Shown: positions 1-8,514 of the stretch, in pieces
How the letters are laid out: each line of letters opens with the position of its first letter
How positions within the stretch are numbered: position 1 is the stretch's first letter
NCBI RefSeq assembly: GCF_046773475.1
Contig: NZ_CP177239.1
Coordinates: 2,232,001 to 2,296,000, forward strand
Direction of reading: 5' to 3'
Length of the DNA stretch: 64,000 nucleotides
Source of the DNA: Nitratireductor aquimarinus
Lineage (GTDB): Bacteria > Pseudomonadota > Alphaproteobacteria > Rhizobiales > Rhizobiaceae
Position numbers and translations under genes: made by a program
Notes under the pieces: model-generated
The model's database searches: none
The model's input: only the letters and a program-made list of their open reading frames with translations
Told to the model about the DNA's origin: nothing

Positions 1-129
1 GTTGGCGATGACGAACGGAGACCAGCGCCGGAACGACCGCGCCGCATAGCGCAGCGAATAGTCCTCCAGCGTCTCATTGGCGATCCATGAATGATAGGAT
101 CGTAAGGCAGGCGATTGCGGTGTTTCCAC
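1..129 (-). CDS. NCS1-like permease, N-terminal fragment (partial at window edge)
   Basis: The first 43 codons of a minus-strand gene running off the left edge are visible. A GTG start at 129 is preceded by GGCGGAG about 9 nt upstream. The translation contains SWIANETLEDYSLRYAARSF and then SPFVIAN. The ANETLEDYSLRYAP-type stretch is, from memory, the conserved cytosolic N-terminus of purine-cytosine permease-like (NCS1) transporters, just before the first membrane helix. The membrane part lies outside the window, so the substrate cannot be guessed. Assignment rests only on this N-terminal motif. Confidence 0.55.
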   Translation of the reverse strand, partial: METPQSPALRSYHSWIANETLEDYSLRYAARSFRRWSPFVIAN

Positions 130-521
130 TAACCCGCACTCCGCCCTGCACACCGCCAGTCAGGCGAAGCCTGTGCTTTACGCATCTTGTTGAGGTTCTC
201 CCATTCTCCCCGGTAAATGATCACACAAAGCCGGCTTCGAGACCAGTCCCCGCAGCACGGGGGAACGGCGTTCTTCCCCACCCGGTTTGTGTGTGAAAGA
301 CGGGTCGCGCCGGCGCAGTGCCATAATGCGCCGACCGCGTTGAGCCTATTGCTTTCGCTTCATGCCCGTTATCTGTGTGCCGTCGCTAAATCGCCCAACC
401 GGCAGCGTTTGAGTTGACAAAATCTCCCCGCGCCCGCAGACGCACGGGGCAATCATGTGCCCGCAGAGGCACAGGCACATTCGGACGTCGCGAGCGGCGG
501 CAAAACAGCTTGAGGGGAAGC
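130..521. other. Intergenic region with divergent promoters, no gene seen
   Basis: This 392-bp stretch separates the permease fragment on the minus strand from the FAD oxidoreductase on the plus strand, so it must hold two divergent promoters. Short frames cross it on both strands, but none has a plausible ribosome-binding site or protein-like composition. A TTG-initiated extension of the oxidoreductase frame from 414 would be rich in Arg and Ser and is unlikely to be translated. Confidence 0.5.
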
Positions 522-1628
522 ATGAGCGAGACATCCGACATCATCGTCATCGGCGGTGGCATTGCAGGCATCGGCGCGGGCGCGCGCATGGCGGCGGACG
601 CCAGCGTGACCGTTCTGGAGACGGAAGAGGCCATCGGCTATCACGCCACCGGCCGCTCGGCTGCGATCTACATCCGCAATTACGGCAACGACACCCTGCG
701 CGCCCTCAATGCGGCTGCCGAACCGGTGTTCAAGGAGCCGGAAGGCATTTCTGACGAAAGCCTGCTCACTCCGCGCGGCCTGCTTTATGTGGCGACCGAG
801 GAACATGTCGGCGCGCTGGACAAGATCCTCGAAGGCGCGACGGGCATGGAGCGGCTCGACGCGGACGCTGCGGTTGCGCGCGTGCCCATTCTGCGCCGCG
901 AAAACATCGTGGCGGCCGCCATTGAGGAAGGCGCGCAGGACATCGATGTCGACCGTCTGCTGCAGGGCTTTGCGAAGATGCTGCGCCATCAGGGCGGCCG
1001 CATCGTCAACAAGGCCCCCGTCACCGCCATTTCGCGTGCGGATGGCGTGTGGACGCTTGAAACCCCGCAGGGCTCGTTCTCCGCACCCATCATCGTCAAC
1101 GCCGCAGGCGCATGGGCTGACGAGGTCGCGAAGCTTGCCGGTGTGCAGCCGCTCGGCCTGACGCCGATGCGCCGCTCGGCCGTGATCCTGCCCGCACCCG
1201 AGGGGCACGACGTCACGCGCTGGCCGCTTTTCGCCTGCGCGGGCGAAGGCTGGTACGCCAAGCCCGATGCGGGCAAGCTGATGGTTTCGCCGGCTGACGA
1301 AGATCCGTCAGAGCCGTTCGACGCCTGGCCCGACGACATGGTGCTGGCCGAGGGCCTGCATCGCTTTGAACAGGCCGTCACCGTGCCTGTGACACGCATT
1401 GAACGGAGCTGGGCGGGCCTGCGCAGCTTCTTCCCCGATCGCACCCCCGCTGTCGGCTTCGCGCCGGATGCGGAGGGTTTTTTCTGGCTGGCCGGCCAGG
1501 GCGGCTATGGCGTACAGACCTCGCCTGCCCTTTCCGCGCTCGCAGCCGACCTGTGCGCCGGTCGCAAGTCCGGCCTCGCTGAAACCGTGGTGCAGGCACT
1601 TGCGCCACACCGCCTCATCAAGACCTGA
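522..1628 (+). CDS. FAD-dependent amine/amino-acid oxidoreductase (DAO family)
   Basis: A 368-aa flavoprotein of the DAO (glycine/D-amino acid oxidase) fold. The N-terminal dinucleotide-binding motif IIVIGGGIAGIGAG lies at about residues 6-19, and the C-terminal FAD-contact segment LAGQGGYGVQTSPA near residue 325 is typical. Such enzymes oxidise primary or secondary amines to imines. The ATG at 522 is chosen because GAGGGGAAG directly precedes it; the upstream TTG frame looks non-coding. A RidA protein starts 11 bp downstream, so the pair is probably co-transcribed and RidA would hydrolyse the reactive imine product. The exact substrate is unknown; no signal peptide or membrane helix is seen. 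Confidence 0.85.
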   Translation: MSETSDIIVIGGGIAGIGAGARMAADASVTVLETEEAIGYHATGRSAAIYIRNYGNDTLRALNAAAEPVFKEPEGISDESLLTPRGLLYVATEEHVGALDKILEGATGMERLDADAAVARVPILRRENIVAAAIEEGAQDIDVDRLLQGFAKMLRHQGGRIVNKAPVTAISRADGVWTLETPQGSFSAPIIVNAAGAWADEVAKLAGVQPLGLTPMRRSAVILPAPEGHDVTRWPLFACAGEGWYAKPDAGKLMVSPADEDPSEPFDAWPDDMVLAEGLHRFEQAVTVPVTRIERSWAGLRSFFPDRTPAVGFAPDAEGFFWLAGQGGYGVQTSPALSALAADLCAGRKSGLAETVVQALAPHRLIKT

Positions 1629-1639
1629 AAGGAAAAAAC

Positions 1640-1990
1640 ATGTCCGATATCAAACGCGTCGACACCGGCACCCGCATGAGCCAGGCCGTCATTCACAACG
1701 GCACCATCTACCTGGCTGGCCAGGTCGGCACGCCGGGCGCAAGCGTCGCCACGCAGACCAAGGACATTCTGGCCAAGATCGACGCCCTTCTCGAGCAGAA
1801 CGGCTCCGACAAGTCGCGCATCCTGCAGGCGACCATCTGGCTCGCTTCGATGAACGACTTTGCCGAGATGAACGACGTGTGGGACGCATGGGTGGCTCCC
1901 GGCCACGCACCGGCGCGCGCCTGCGGCGAGTCCGCACTGGCAACGCCCGAATACACGGTCGAGATCATCGTCGTCGCGGCGGCTGGCTGA
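1640..1990 (+). CDS. RidA family enamine/imine deaminase
   Basis: A 116-aa protein of the YjgF/YER057c/UK114 (RidA) family, which hydrolyses reactive 2-aminoacrylate-type enamines or imines to ketoacids and ammonia. The internal AGQVG segment and the C-terminal PARACGESALATPE stretch carry the conserved Arg that binds the substrate carboxylate in active members. ATG 1640 follows AAAGGAAAAAAC. Its position immediately after a DAO-type oxidase suggests it handles the imine that oxidase makes, rather than being the housekeeping copy. It ends one base before the stop of the convergent exporter gene. Confidence 0.88.
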   Translation: MSDIKRVDTGTRMSQAVIHNGTIYLAGQVGTPGASVATQTKDILAKIDALLEQNGSDKSRILQATIWLASMNDFAEMNDVWDAWVAPGHAPARACGESALATPEYTVEIIVVAAAG

Positions 1991-3214
1991 TCAGGCCCCG
2001 CGCTTGACCGGTACCACCGGTTCCCGGCTCGCCCGCGCGGCGAGCCGGACCAGCATCAGGCCCACAATGCCCGTGACGAGAAAGCCTGATGCAAGCGGGA
2101 TGGTCGTCTCGTTGTAGAATGCGCCGAAGGCCACGGCGAAGACCACCGCCACAAGGCTCGACCCCGATGCGATCAGCGATGCGCCGAGCCCGGCCAACTG
2201 GCCGAGAGACTGCATCGCCATGGCATTCAGATTGCCAAACAGAAATCCGATGCAGAAGAAGATGGCAAAGCCCAGCGCCATGAAGGCGGGCAGTGGCGGA
2301 TGCCCTTCCCACACAAGGGAAAGGGCAAGCAGGCAAAGCCCGAACGCCACGAGACCGCAAAGCGCATATTCGCACATGGCCTGCATGCCGAAGCGACGCA
2401 CCACCTGTGCGTTGACCATGGAGGCCAGACCGATGCTGGCGGCGAAGGCTGCGAAATAGGCCGGGAACAGACTGCCGATCCCGTAAACATCGAAGAAGAT
2501 ATCGGCTGCGGTGCTCAGATATTGCAGATGCGCGCCGAACACGAAGCCCGTGGCCACGATCAGAAGCGAAACGCGCCGGTTGCGCAGAACGCGCGAACCG
2601 TTTTGCAGGAGCGTGACCGGGTGAAAGCGGATGCGGTTTTGCGGGGCCAGCGTCTCGGGTTGGCGCATGACAAGCCAGATGCAGAGCAGGATCGAGAGCG
2701 CCAGATAGACCGCGAAAATGGCGCGCCAGCCGGCGAATGCCAGCACCGCCTGCCCCATGGCGGGCGCGATCATCGGCACCAGAATGAACAGCACGAACAT
2801 GAAGGACATGATCCGCGCCATGGCCTCACCCTCGAACTGGTCGCGGACCAGCGCGCGCGTCGCGATCTTGGGGCCGGCGACGCCGATTCCCTGCAGGATG
2901 CGGCCGAGCACGATCATTTCCACCGAGGTGGAGAGCATCGCCACCACGGTTCCGGCCATGTAGAGCGCGAGACCACCGACCAGCGCCCGCTTGCGGCCGA
3001 TGGCGTCGGCAATGGGGCCAATCACGAGTTCGCCAAACACCATGCCGAAGATGAACAGCGACACGATGTGCTGCGTGGACAGGGGCGGTTCCACATGCAG
3101 ATCGCTCTCGATCAGGCGCAGCGCCGGAAGCACTGCGTCGATGCTGAGCGCAGTCAGCGATGTGAGGAACGCATAAAGCGCGATGCGCTCGAAGGAGATT
3201 GTCCGTTTTTCCAT
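1991..3214 (-). CDS. Bcr/CflA-type MFS efflux transporter
   Basis: A 407-aa major facilitator with twelve predicted hydrophobic segments and a short basic cytosolic tail. The loop motif GPIADAIGRKRALVGG near residue 67 is the MFS motif A (D-x-x-G-R-[RK]), and the length matches Bcr/CflA drug-proton antiporters. Members export bicyclomycin, chloramphenicol, sulfonamides or, in some cases, amino acids such as cysteine. It is transcribed away from the divergent aminotransferase, with an Lrp-type regulator just upstream on the same strand (33-bp gap). That makes export of an amino-acid-like compound plausible but unproven. Confidence 0.85.
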   Translation of the reverse strand: MEKRTISFERIALYAFLTSLTALSIDAVLPALRLIESDLHVEPPLSTQHIVSLFIFGMVFGELVIGPIADAIGRKRALVGGLALYMAGTVVAMLSTSVEMIVLGRILQGIGVAGPKIATRALVRDQFEGEAMARIMSFMFVLFILVPMIAPAMGQAVLAFAGWRAIFAVYLALSILLCIWLVMRQPETLAPQNRIRFHPVTLLQNGSRVLRNRRVSLLIVATGFVFGAHLQYLSTAADIFFDVYGIGSLFPAYFAAFAASIGLASMVNAQVVRRFGMQAMCEYALCGLVAFGLCLLALSLVWEGHPPLPAFMALGFAIFFCIGFLFGNLNAMAMQSLGQLAGLGASLIASGSSLVAVVFAVAFGAFYNETTIPLASGFLVTGIVGLMLVRLAARASREPVVPVKRGA

Positions 3215-3246
3215 CGGCTCATGTTTATCAGATTGGCAGGGGCGTA

Positions 3247-3708
3247 TCAGATTGGAAGGGGACGCCGTTCCTCGATGGCCTCCATGGCGAAATAGGAGGT
3301 GACCGATTCCAGCTCCACCTTCTGGATCAGGCGCTGGTAGACGGAATCGAAGCTCTGCATGTCCGTTGTCACGATGCGCAGCATGTAATCGTAATCGCCG
3401 CCAATACGAAAGAAGTCGACCACTTCCGGAATGCTGGACACGTGCTGGCGGAAGGTCTGCAGCCAGGTTGTCGAGTGATGTCGCGTCTTGACCATCACGA
3501 AAACCACCAGCCCGAGCCCCAGCCTGTTGCGGTCGACATTGAGCGTGCGCCCGCGAATGACGCCGCGCTCCTCCAGCGATTTCAACCGGCGCCAGCAGGC
3601 ATTCTGCGACAGCCCGACCTTCTCCGCCAGGTCGCGTTGCGACAGGCCGGCGTCACGCTGCAGCTCGCGTAATATTCTTCTATCAAACTGATCGATTTTT
3701 TCACTCAT
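3247..3708 (-). CDS. Lrp/AsnC family transcriptional regulator
   Basis: A 153-aa leucine-responsive-regulator family protein. The N-terminal winged helix-turn-helix (QFDRRILRELQRDAGLSQ, recognition segment SQNACWRRLKSLEERG) occupies residues 6-50. The RAM/AsnC effector domain follows, with the GGDYDYMLRIV motif near residue 102. Lrp proteins bind amino acids and control neighbouring transport or catabolic genes. It precedes the exporter on the minus strand and faces the class V aminotransferase across a 108-bp AT-rich gap, so it probably controls both and itself. The protein is full length. Confidence 0.92.
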   Translation of the reverse strand: MSEKIDQFDRRILRELQRDAGLSQRDLAEKVGLSQNACWRRLKSLEERGVIRGRTLNVDRNRLGLGLVVFVMVKTRHHSTTWLQTFRQHVSSIPEVVDFFRIGGDYDYMLRIVTTDMQSFDSVYQRLIQKVELESVTSYFAMEAIEERRPLPI

Positions 3709-3816
3709 ATTCGATCATATGACCTAATTTTGAGAGTTTTGCCATCACTTTGTGTGGAAATGATCGCTCATCATTGTGCGATCTTTGCGCATTGATCAAC
3801 TTCCCGGACCGCCGCC
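3709..3816. promoter_or_regulatory. Divergent promoter region between Lrp regulator and aminotransferase
   Basis: A 108-bp AT-rich gap between two divergent genes. It contains repeated GATCAT/GATCA-like words (near 3715, 3762 and 3793), which could be contacts for the adjacent Lrp-type protein. Lrp sites are degenerate, so no exact operator is called. Confidence 0.45.
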
Positions 3817-5274
3817 ATGCCCAGTGACCTTCTCAAAGCCTTTGCCGACAATCTCAAGCGCACAGACCTCGACGCCTATCTGCGTGACGGGCTGATCGGC
3901 GAGAATGCCGTAATCGACGGTCCTTTCGGCAAGAAGACGCTGGTCTATGCCGACTATGTGGCGTCAGGCCGGGCGCTGGCGCAGGTGGAGGATTTCATCC
4001 GTGATGAAGTGCTTCCCTATTATGCGAACAGCCATACGGAAGCCTCCTATTGCGGTTCCTTCTGCACCCGCCTGCGTCAGGCGGCGCGCGCGGAAATTCA
4101 CCGGATCGTCAACGCCGACGACAAGACCAGCGTCGTCTTTTCAGGCGCTGGCGCGACCGCCGGCATCAACCGGCTGGTGCGGCTTTTGCAGATATCCGAG
4201 GCCGTGGCCGCAGGGGCGCGCGTCGTGGTTTTCACCGGGCCTTACGAGCATCACTCCAACATTCTGCCCTGGCGTGAAAGCGGCGCGGAGATCATCGCCA
4301 TTCCCGAAGCAGCGACCGGCGGCCCGGACCTGGGCGCGCTTGCCACGGCCCTTGAAGCAAATGCCGACGCGGCGCTGAAGGTCGGCACGTTTTCCGCCGC
4401 CTCCAACGTGACCGGCATCACCACCGACACGGACGCGGCGACCCGGCTTCTGAAGACCCATGGCGCGCTCGCCATCTGGGACTATGCCGGTGGTGCGCCC
4501 TATCTGGAAATCGACATGAAGCCCGGCACGGACTGCGCCAAGGATGCAGTGGTGCTTTCGCCCCACAAATTCCCCGGCGGACCGGGCGCATCGGGTCTTC
4601 TGGTCCTGCGCAACGAAATCGCCCGCACCGCCTGCCCCTCCATGCCCGGCGGCGGCTCGGTGAGTTTCGTTTCGCCCTGGGGCCACGAATACTCGACCTC
4701 GCTTTCAGCGCGCGAAGAAGCCGGCACACCCGATGTTCTGGGCGACATCCGCGCGGCCCTCGTGCTCATCATCAAGGAAGCGCTTGGACAGGACTTCATC
4801 GACCGGCGGCATGAAGAGCTGCATCAGCGCGCAATCGCCGTGTGGTCGAAGAACCCGTGCCTGCAGATGCTCGGCAATCCGGCTGCCCGGCGTCTGCCGA
4901 TCTACTCCTTCCGCATTCTGTGCCCGGAGAACGGCACGGTGCACCACCAGCTTTTCACCCGCATGCTGAGCGATCTGCACGGCATTCAGGTGCGCGGCGG
5001 CTGCGCCTGCGCCGGCCCCTATGCGCACCAGCTTCTGGAGATCGACGAGCCCACCTCGAATGCGCTCTTGCAGAGCATTCGCGACGGGCAGGAGATGGAA
5101 AAGCCGGGCTGGGTGCGGCTCAATCTGAGCTATCTGATGACGGACGAGAAAGCGGACTTCATCATCGAGACCGTCGACCGGCTGGCGCGCGAGGCGCAGC
5201 GGCATGCAGGCGCTTACGACTTCGATCCGCGCACGGCCCGCTTCCGCCACAAGACGCTGGCCATGGCCGGTTAG
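3817..5274 (+). CDS. Class V aminotransferase / cysteine-desulfurase-like PLP enzyme
   Basis: A 485-aa fold-type I PLP enzyme of the class V aminotransferase family. The probable PLP lysine is in VVLSPHKFPGGPGASG near residue 250. The aspartate contacting the PLP ring is in IWDYAGGAPY, and a cysteine-rich loop RGGCACAGPYAHQLL lies near residue 395, where desulfurases carry their catalytic Cys. It is longer than IscS or SufS (about 400-410 aa). The substrate may be cysteine, a sulfinate or another amino acid. It is divergent from an Lrp regulator, no iron-sulfur assembly genes are nearby, and a dedicated role in Fe-S biogenesis is therefore unlikely. Confidence 0.82.
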   Translation: MPSDLLKAFADNLKRTDLDAYLRDGLIGENAVIDGPFGKKTLVYADYVASGRALAQVEDFIRDEVLPYYANSHTEASYCGSFCTRLRQAARAEIHRIVNADDKTSVVFSGAGATAGINRLVRLLQISEAVAAGARVVVFTGPYEHHSNILPWRESGAEIIAIPEAATGGPDLGALATALEANADAALKVGTFSAASNVTGITTDTDAATRLLKTHGALAIWDYAGGAPYLEIDMKPGTDCAKDAVVLSPHKFPGGPGASGLLVLRNEIARTACPSMPGGGSVSFVSPWGHEYSTSLSAREEAGTPDVLGDIRAALVLIIKEALGQDFIDRRHEELHQRAIAVWSKNPCLQMLGNPAARRLPIYSFRILCPENGTVHHQLFTRMLSDLHGIQVRGGCACAGPYAHQLLEIDEPTSNALLQSIRDGQEMEKPGWVRLNLSYLMTDEKADFIIETVDRLAREAQRHAGAYDFDPRTARFRHKTLAMAG

Positions 5275-5300
5275 AGCATCAACCCGTGAGGGTCGGCGTA

Positions 5301-5442
5301 GTGCGTGGTTCGACAAGCTCACCATGAGGGAGGGCTTTGGCTACCAAAGCCGTCACTACGCCTTTGGCCAAGGTTCTCCGCCAGGAGGGGATTGCTCCTC
5401 TCATGGCGAGCCCCTGAGCCTGTCATAGGGCTAACCACGCAC
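5301..5442. repeat. REP/ERIC-like palindromic intergenic element
   Basis: The element starts with GTGCGTGGTT and ends with the exact inverse AACCACGCAC 142 bp later. Inside, CGACAAGCTCACCATGAGGG faces CTCATGGCGAGCCCCTGAGC, so a long imperfect hairpin can form. Sequences containing GGTTCGACAAGCTCACCATGAG recur between genes of many alphaproteobacteria (recalled). It lies between convergent genes and may also help terminate transcription. Confidence 0.7.
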
Positions 5443-5481
5443 CGCCTTAATGCAATGCCCCATCCTGCACGGTGGTGCGCC

Positions 5482-6639
5482 CTACTCCTGCTTCGGCAGG
5501 TTGTTGGCGCGCCGCGCCATCTCGGCTTCATTGGTGGGCTGCTCGGTGAAGCCCTCGATGTCGGACACCTCTTCCACATCCCGCTCGATTGCCAGCGGGC
5601 TTGCCACATAGGCGGTGGCCAGCTCGGCCACCGAACGCAGCGCATGCACATGGATGCGCTCATAGCCGTGAGAGGCATCCACACCGAAGGCGATCAGCGC
5701 CGTGCGAACGTCATGCCCGGCCTCGATGGCCGATGCGGAATCGGAGCGGTAGTAACGGAAAACATCCTTCTGGTAGCGAATGTCCTCCTCGCGGCACAGA
5801 TCCACCATCTTCTTCGTCAGGTGATAGTCGAACGGCCCCGCCTGGTCCGCCATGGCGATGGTGACGCCGAACTCTGCCGAATTCTGCCCCGGCGCGGTGG
5901 TGCCATTGTCGATGGTGACCATGGAGGCAATCTCGGGCGTGACGATGGACGCCGCGCCCACCCCCACCTCTTCCGCGATGGTGAAGAGCCAGTGCGTGTC
6001 GACCGGCAGCGTCACCTCGTGGCGCAGCAGCGATTCCAGCGCGGCAAGGGCGATGGCGACGCCCGCCTTGTCATCCAGATGGCGTGAAACGATGAAGCCG
6101 TTTTCCAGGAATTCCGGCTGCGGGTCGATGGCGACGAAGTCGCCCACATCGATGCCAAGATTGTGCGCGTCGCTGCGGCTCCAGCACATGGCGTCGATGC
6201 GCAGCTCCACGTAATCCCAGCCGACGGGCATCTCGTCCACGCCGTCATTATAGGTGTGGCCCGAAGCCTTGAGCGGCAGGATGGTGCCGCGATAGCTACC
6301 CTTCTCGGTGTAGATCGTCACCCGCGCGCCTTCGGCAAACCGCGCGGACCAGTGACCGATTGGCACCATCTCGAAACGGCCATTGTCCTTGATGTATTTG
6401 ACCTGCGCGCCGAGCGTGTCGAGATGGGTGATGATGGCGCGCGCGCCCTGACGCCGGCCGCCGCGCACCACCGCGCGGATCGCGCCGCGCCGCGTCAGCT
6501 CCGGCTCGAGGCCAAGCCGCTCCAGCTCTGCCGTGACATGGCGGACGATGGTGTCGGTGTAGCCCGTCGGACTGTCAATCGACAGAAGCGCCTTGAGCTG
6601 CGCGACAAGATAGGAAACGTCGATTTTCAGTCGCGACAT
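5482..6639 (-). CDS. NAGGN-system M42 family peptidase
   Basis: A 385-aa M42 (glutamyl aminopeptidase/endoglucanase-like) metallopeptidase. Metal-ligand motifs are AIITHLDTLGAQV near residue 68, RHLDDKAGVAIALAAL near 180 and FTIAEEVGVGAA near 213. As third gene after ngg (57-bp gap) it matches the peptidase recurrently found with N-acetylglutaminylglutamine amide genes. It probably recycles or trims the osmoprotectant dipeptide, although this has not been needed for synthesis in studied systems. The start is the ATG giving MSRLKIDVSYL. It converges with the aminotransferase across the palindromic repeat. Confidence 0.88.
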   Translation of the reverse strand: MSRLKIDVSYLVAQLKALLSIDSPTGYTDTIVRHVTAELERLGLEPELTRRGAIRAVVRGGRRQGARAIITHLDTLGAQVKYIKDNGRFEMVPIGHWSARFAEGARVTIYTEKGSYRGTILPLKASGHTYNDGVDEMPVGWDYVELRIDAMCWSRSDAHNLGIDVGDFVAIDPQPEFLENGFIVSRHLDDKAGVAIALAALESLLRHEVTLPVDTHWLFTIAEEVGVGAASIVTPEIASMVTIDNGTTAPGQNSAEFGVTIAMADQAGPFDYHLTKKMVDLCREEDIRYQKDVFRYYRSDSASAIEAGHDVRTALIAFGVDASHGYERIHVHALRSVAELATAYVASPLAIERDVEEVSDIEGFTEQPTNEAEMARRANNLPKQE

Positions 6640-6696
6640 GCAATTCTCGTCATTTCAGCGGGCCTCGTCATTTCAGCTTGTGCCGTCGGCCACGGA

Positions 6697-8511
6697 TCAG
6701 GCTTTGGGCGTCAGCGCACGTTCAGCGGATTTTGCACCGGAGCGCGGAAAGAGCAGGTCGACGAAGCGCTCGGCGGTCGGTTGCGGTTCATGGTTCGCCA
6801 GCCCCGGCCGTTCATTGGCTTCAATGAAGACATAGTCCGGCTGGTCGGGCGACTTGATCATAAGGTCGATGCCGACAACCGGGATGTCAATGGCGCGCGC
6901 GGCGGCGCAGGCCGCTTCAACCAGATCCGGATGCACGTTTTCCGTCACATCGTGAATGGAACCGCCCGTGTGCAGATTGGCCGTCTTGCGCACCTCCACT
7001 TCCTCGCCCTTGGGCAGGATGCTGGAAAGCGCATAGCCAAGACCGGCAATGCAGCGGCGCGTCTCGTCATCGACGGGGATGCGGCTCTCACCGCCCGTGG
7101 CGGCCGCCCGGCGGCGCGACTGATGCTCGATCAGCTCTTCGATGGTCCGCTGCCCGTCTCCCACCACGCGCGGCGCACGGCGCACGGCGGCGGCAACCAG
7201 GCGATAGTCGATGACGACCAGACGCAGATCCTCGCCCTCGAAACAGGCTTCGACCAGAACCCGGTCGGAAATCTCGCGGGCGGCGCGGATGGCGTTTTTC
7301 GTCTCGTCCAGCGTTTCAAGACCGACGGCAACGCCCTTGCCCTGCTCGCCCCGCGCAGGCTTTACCACCACGCGGCCATGCTTCTCGATGAAGGCGCTGA
7401 GCGCCGTGTCGTCATCGCCCGCCTCCCTCTGCTCGGGCACGGTCAGCCCTGCGCGCTCCACCACGCGGCGCGTGACAGCCTTGTCGTCGCAGATCGACAT
7501 GGCGACGGCAGATGTGAGCTCCGAAAGGCTCTCGCGGCACTGGATCGAACGGCCGCCGAAGGACAGGCGGAAGAAGCCGCCCTCGGCATCGGTCACATCC
7601 ACCGCAACGCCGCGCCGGTGCGCCTCATCCACGATCAGACGCGCATAGGGATTGAGCCGGTCGAACTCTTCCGGCGGATGGGTGAACAGTTTCTCGTTGA
7701 TCGGGTTCTTGCGCTTGACCGCAAACACCGGAACCCGGTGAAAGCCGAGCTTCTCGTAAAGCGCGATGGCCTGTTCGTTGTCGTGCATCACGGACAGGTC
7801 CATGAAGCTTGCCCCGCGCGCGGCGAAATGCTCCGCCAGCCGCCGCACCAGCATCTCGCCAACCCCGGCATGCCGGCACTGCGGATCGACGGCGAGGCAC
7901 CAGAGAGACGTTCCGTTCTCGGCATCCTGAAACACGCGGCGATGATCAACGCCCGTGACCGTGCCCAGAATGTCGCCGGTCTGGTCATCCTCGGCGACGA
8001 AATAGGTGACGGCGCGGCTGTCGCGATTGGTCCAGAAAAAGTCCGGGCGCACGGTGACCATGCCCCGGCTCTGATAGATCGCGTTGACGGCGTTGGCGTC
8101 CGCCTCGGATGTCAGCCGCCGGATGAAGAAGCCGCGCGGCTGCCGCCGGCTCGGGCGATAGGTGGCCAGATCAAGCCGATAGGTGTGCGAGGGATCGAGG
8201 AAAAGTTCCTGCGGCGCCATGGACAGGAGCACATGCGGGTCGCGAATGTAGAAGGCGATGTCGCGGCGGGCGGGGCCTTCGTCGCGCAATGCGGCGGCCA
8301 GCTCATCATTGGTCTCAAACGTCTGGGCAAACAGAAGCCTGCCCCAGCCAAGTTCGAGCGAGACGTGCTTTTCCTGCCGCGCGGCTTCTTCGTCCGGCGG
8401 CGCGTGGGTCGGCTTCATCGTCTCGCTTCGCAGGCGCTTCAGGCGGTAGCCGAGCGCCTTGTCGCTGCGCCCGCGTGAAGCGCGCAAAGCCACGTCCTCT
8501 TTCTTGGCCAT
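6697..8511 (-). CDS. ngg: N-acetylglutaminylglutamine synthetase
   Basis: A 604-aa bifunctional protein. The first part (about residues 115-270) is a GNAT acetyltransferase with acetyl-CoA loop VDPQCRHAGVGEMLVRRLAE. The second (about 300-590) is an ATP-grasp ligase resembling cyanophycin and glutathione synthetases (GRVVVKPARGEQGKGVAVG; FIEANERPGL). The enzyme acetylates and joins two glutamines to give the osmoprotectant precursor. It starts 3 bp after the stop of asnO, so it is in one operon with it. Length and domain order match the named family, known from Sinorhizobium meliloti and Pseudomonas. Confidence 0.95.
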   Translation of the reverse strand: MAKKEDVALRASRGRSDKALGYRLKRLRSETMKPTHAPPDEEAARQEKHVSLELGWGRLLFAQTFETNDELAAALRDEGPARRDIAFYIRDPHVLLSMAPQELFLDPSHTYRLDLATYRPSRRQPRGFFIRRLTSEADANAVNAIYQSRGMVTVRPDFFWTNRDSRAVTYFVAEDDQTGDILGTVTGVDHRRVFQDAENGTSLWCLAVDPQCRHAGVGEMLVRRLAEHFAARGASFMDLSVMHDNEQAIALYEKLGFHRVPVFAVKRKNPINEKLFTHPPEEFDRLNPYARLIVDEAHRRGVAVDVTDAEGGFFRLSFGGRSIQCRESLSELTSAVAMSICDDKAVTRRVVERAGLTVPEQREAGDDDTALSAFIEKHGRVVVKPARGEQGKGVAVGLETLDETKNAIRAAREISDRVLVEACFEGEDLRLVVIDYRLVAAAVRRAPRVVGDGQRTIEELIEHQSRRRAAATGGESRIPVDDETRRCIAGLGYALSSILPKGEEVEVRKTANLHTGGSIHDVTENVHPDLVEAACAAARAIDIPVVGIDLMIKSPDQPDYVFIEANERPGLANHEPQPTAERFVDLLFPRSGAKSAERALTPKA

Positions 8512-8514
8512 CGG

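Noticed and set aside
414..521. TTG-initiated N-terminal extension of the FAD oxidoreductase
   Set aside because: The added 36 residues are Arg/Ser-rich and precede the nucleotide-binding motif. ATG 522 has a good ribosome-binding site and gives the normal family start.
6163..8478. A 771-codon plus-strand frame opposite ngg
   Set aside because: It is antisense to a well-conserved GNAT/ATP-grasp gene. Its translation is His/Arg-rich with no family motif; such frames arise from GC-rich third positions.
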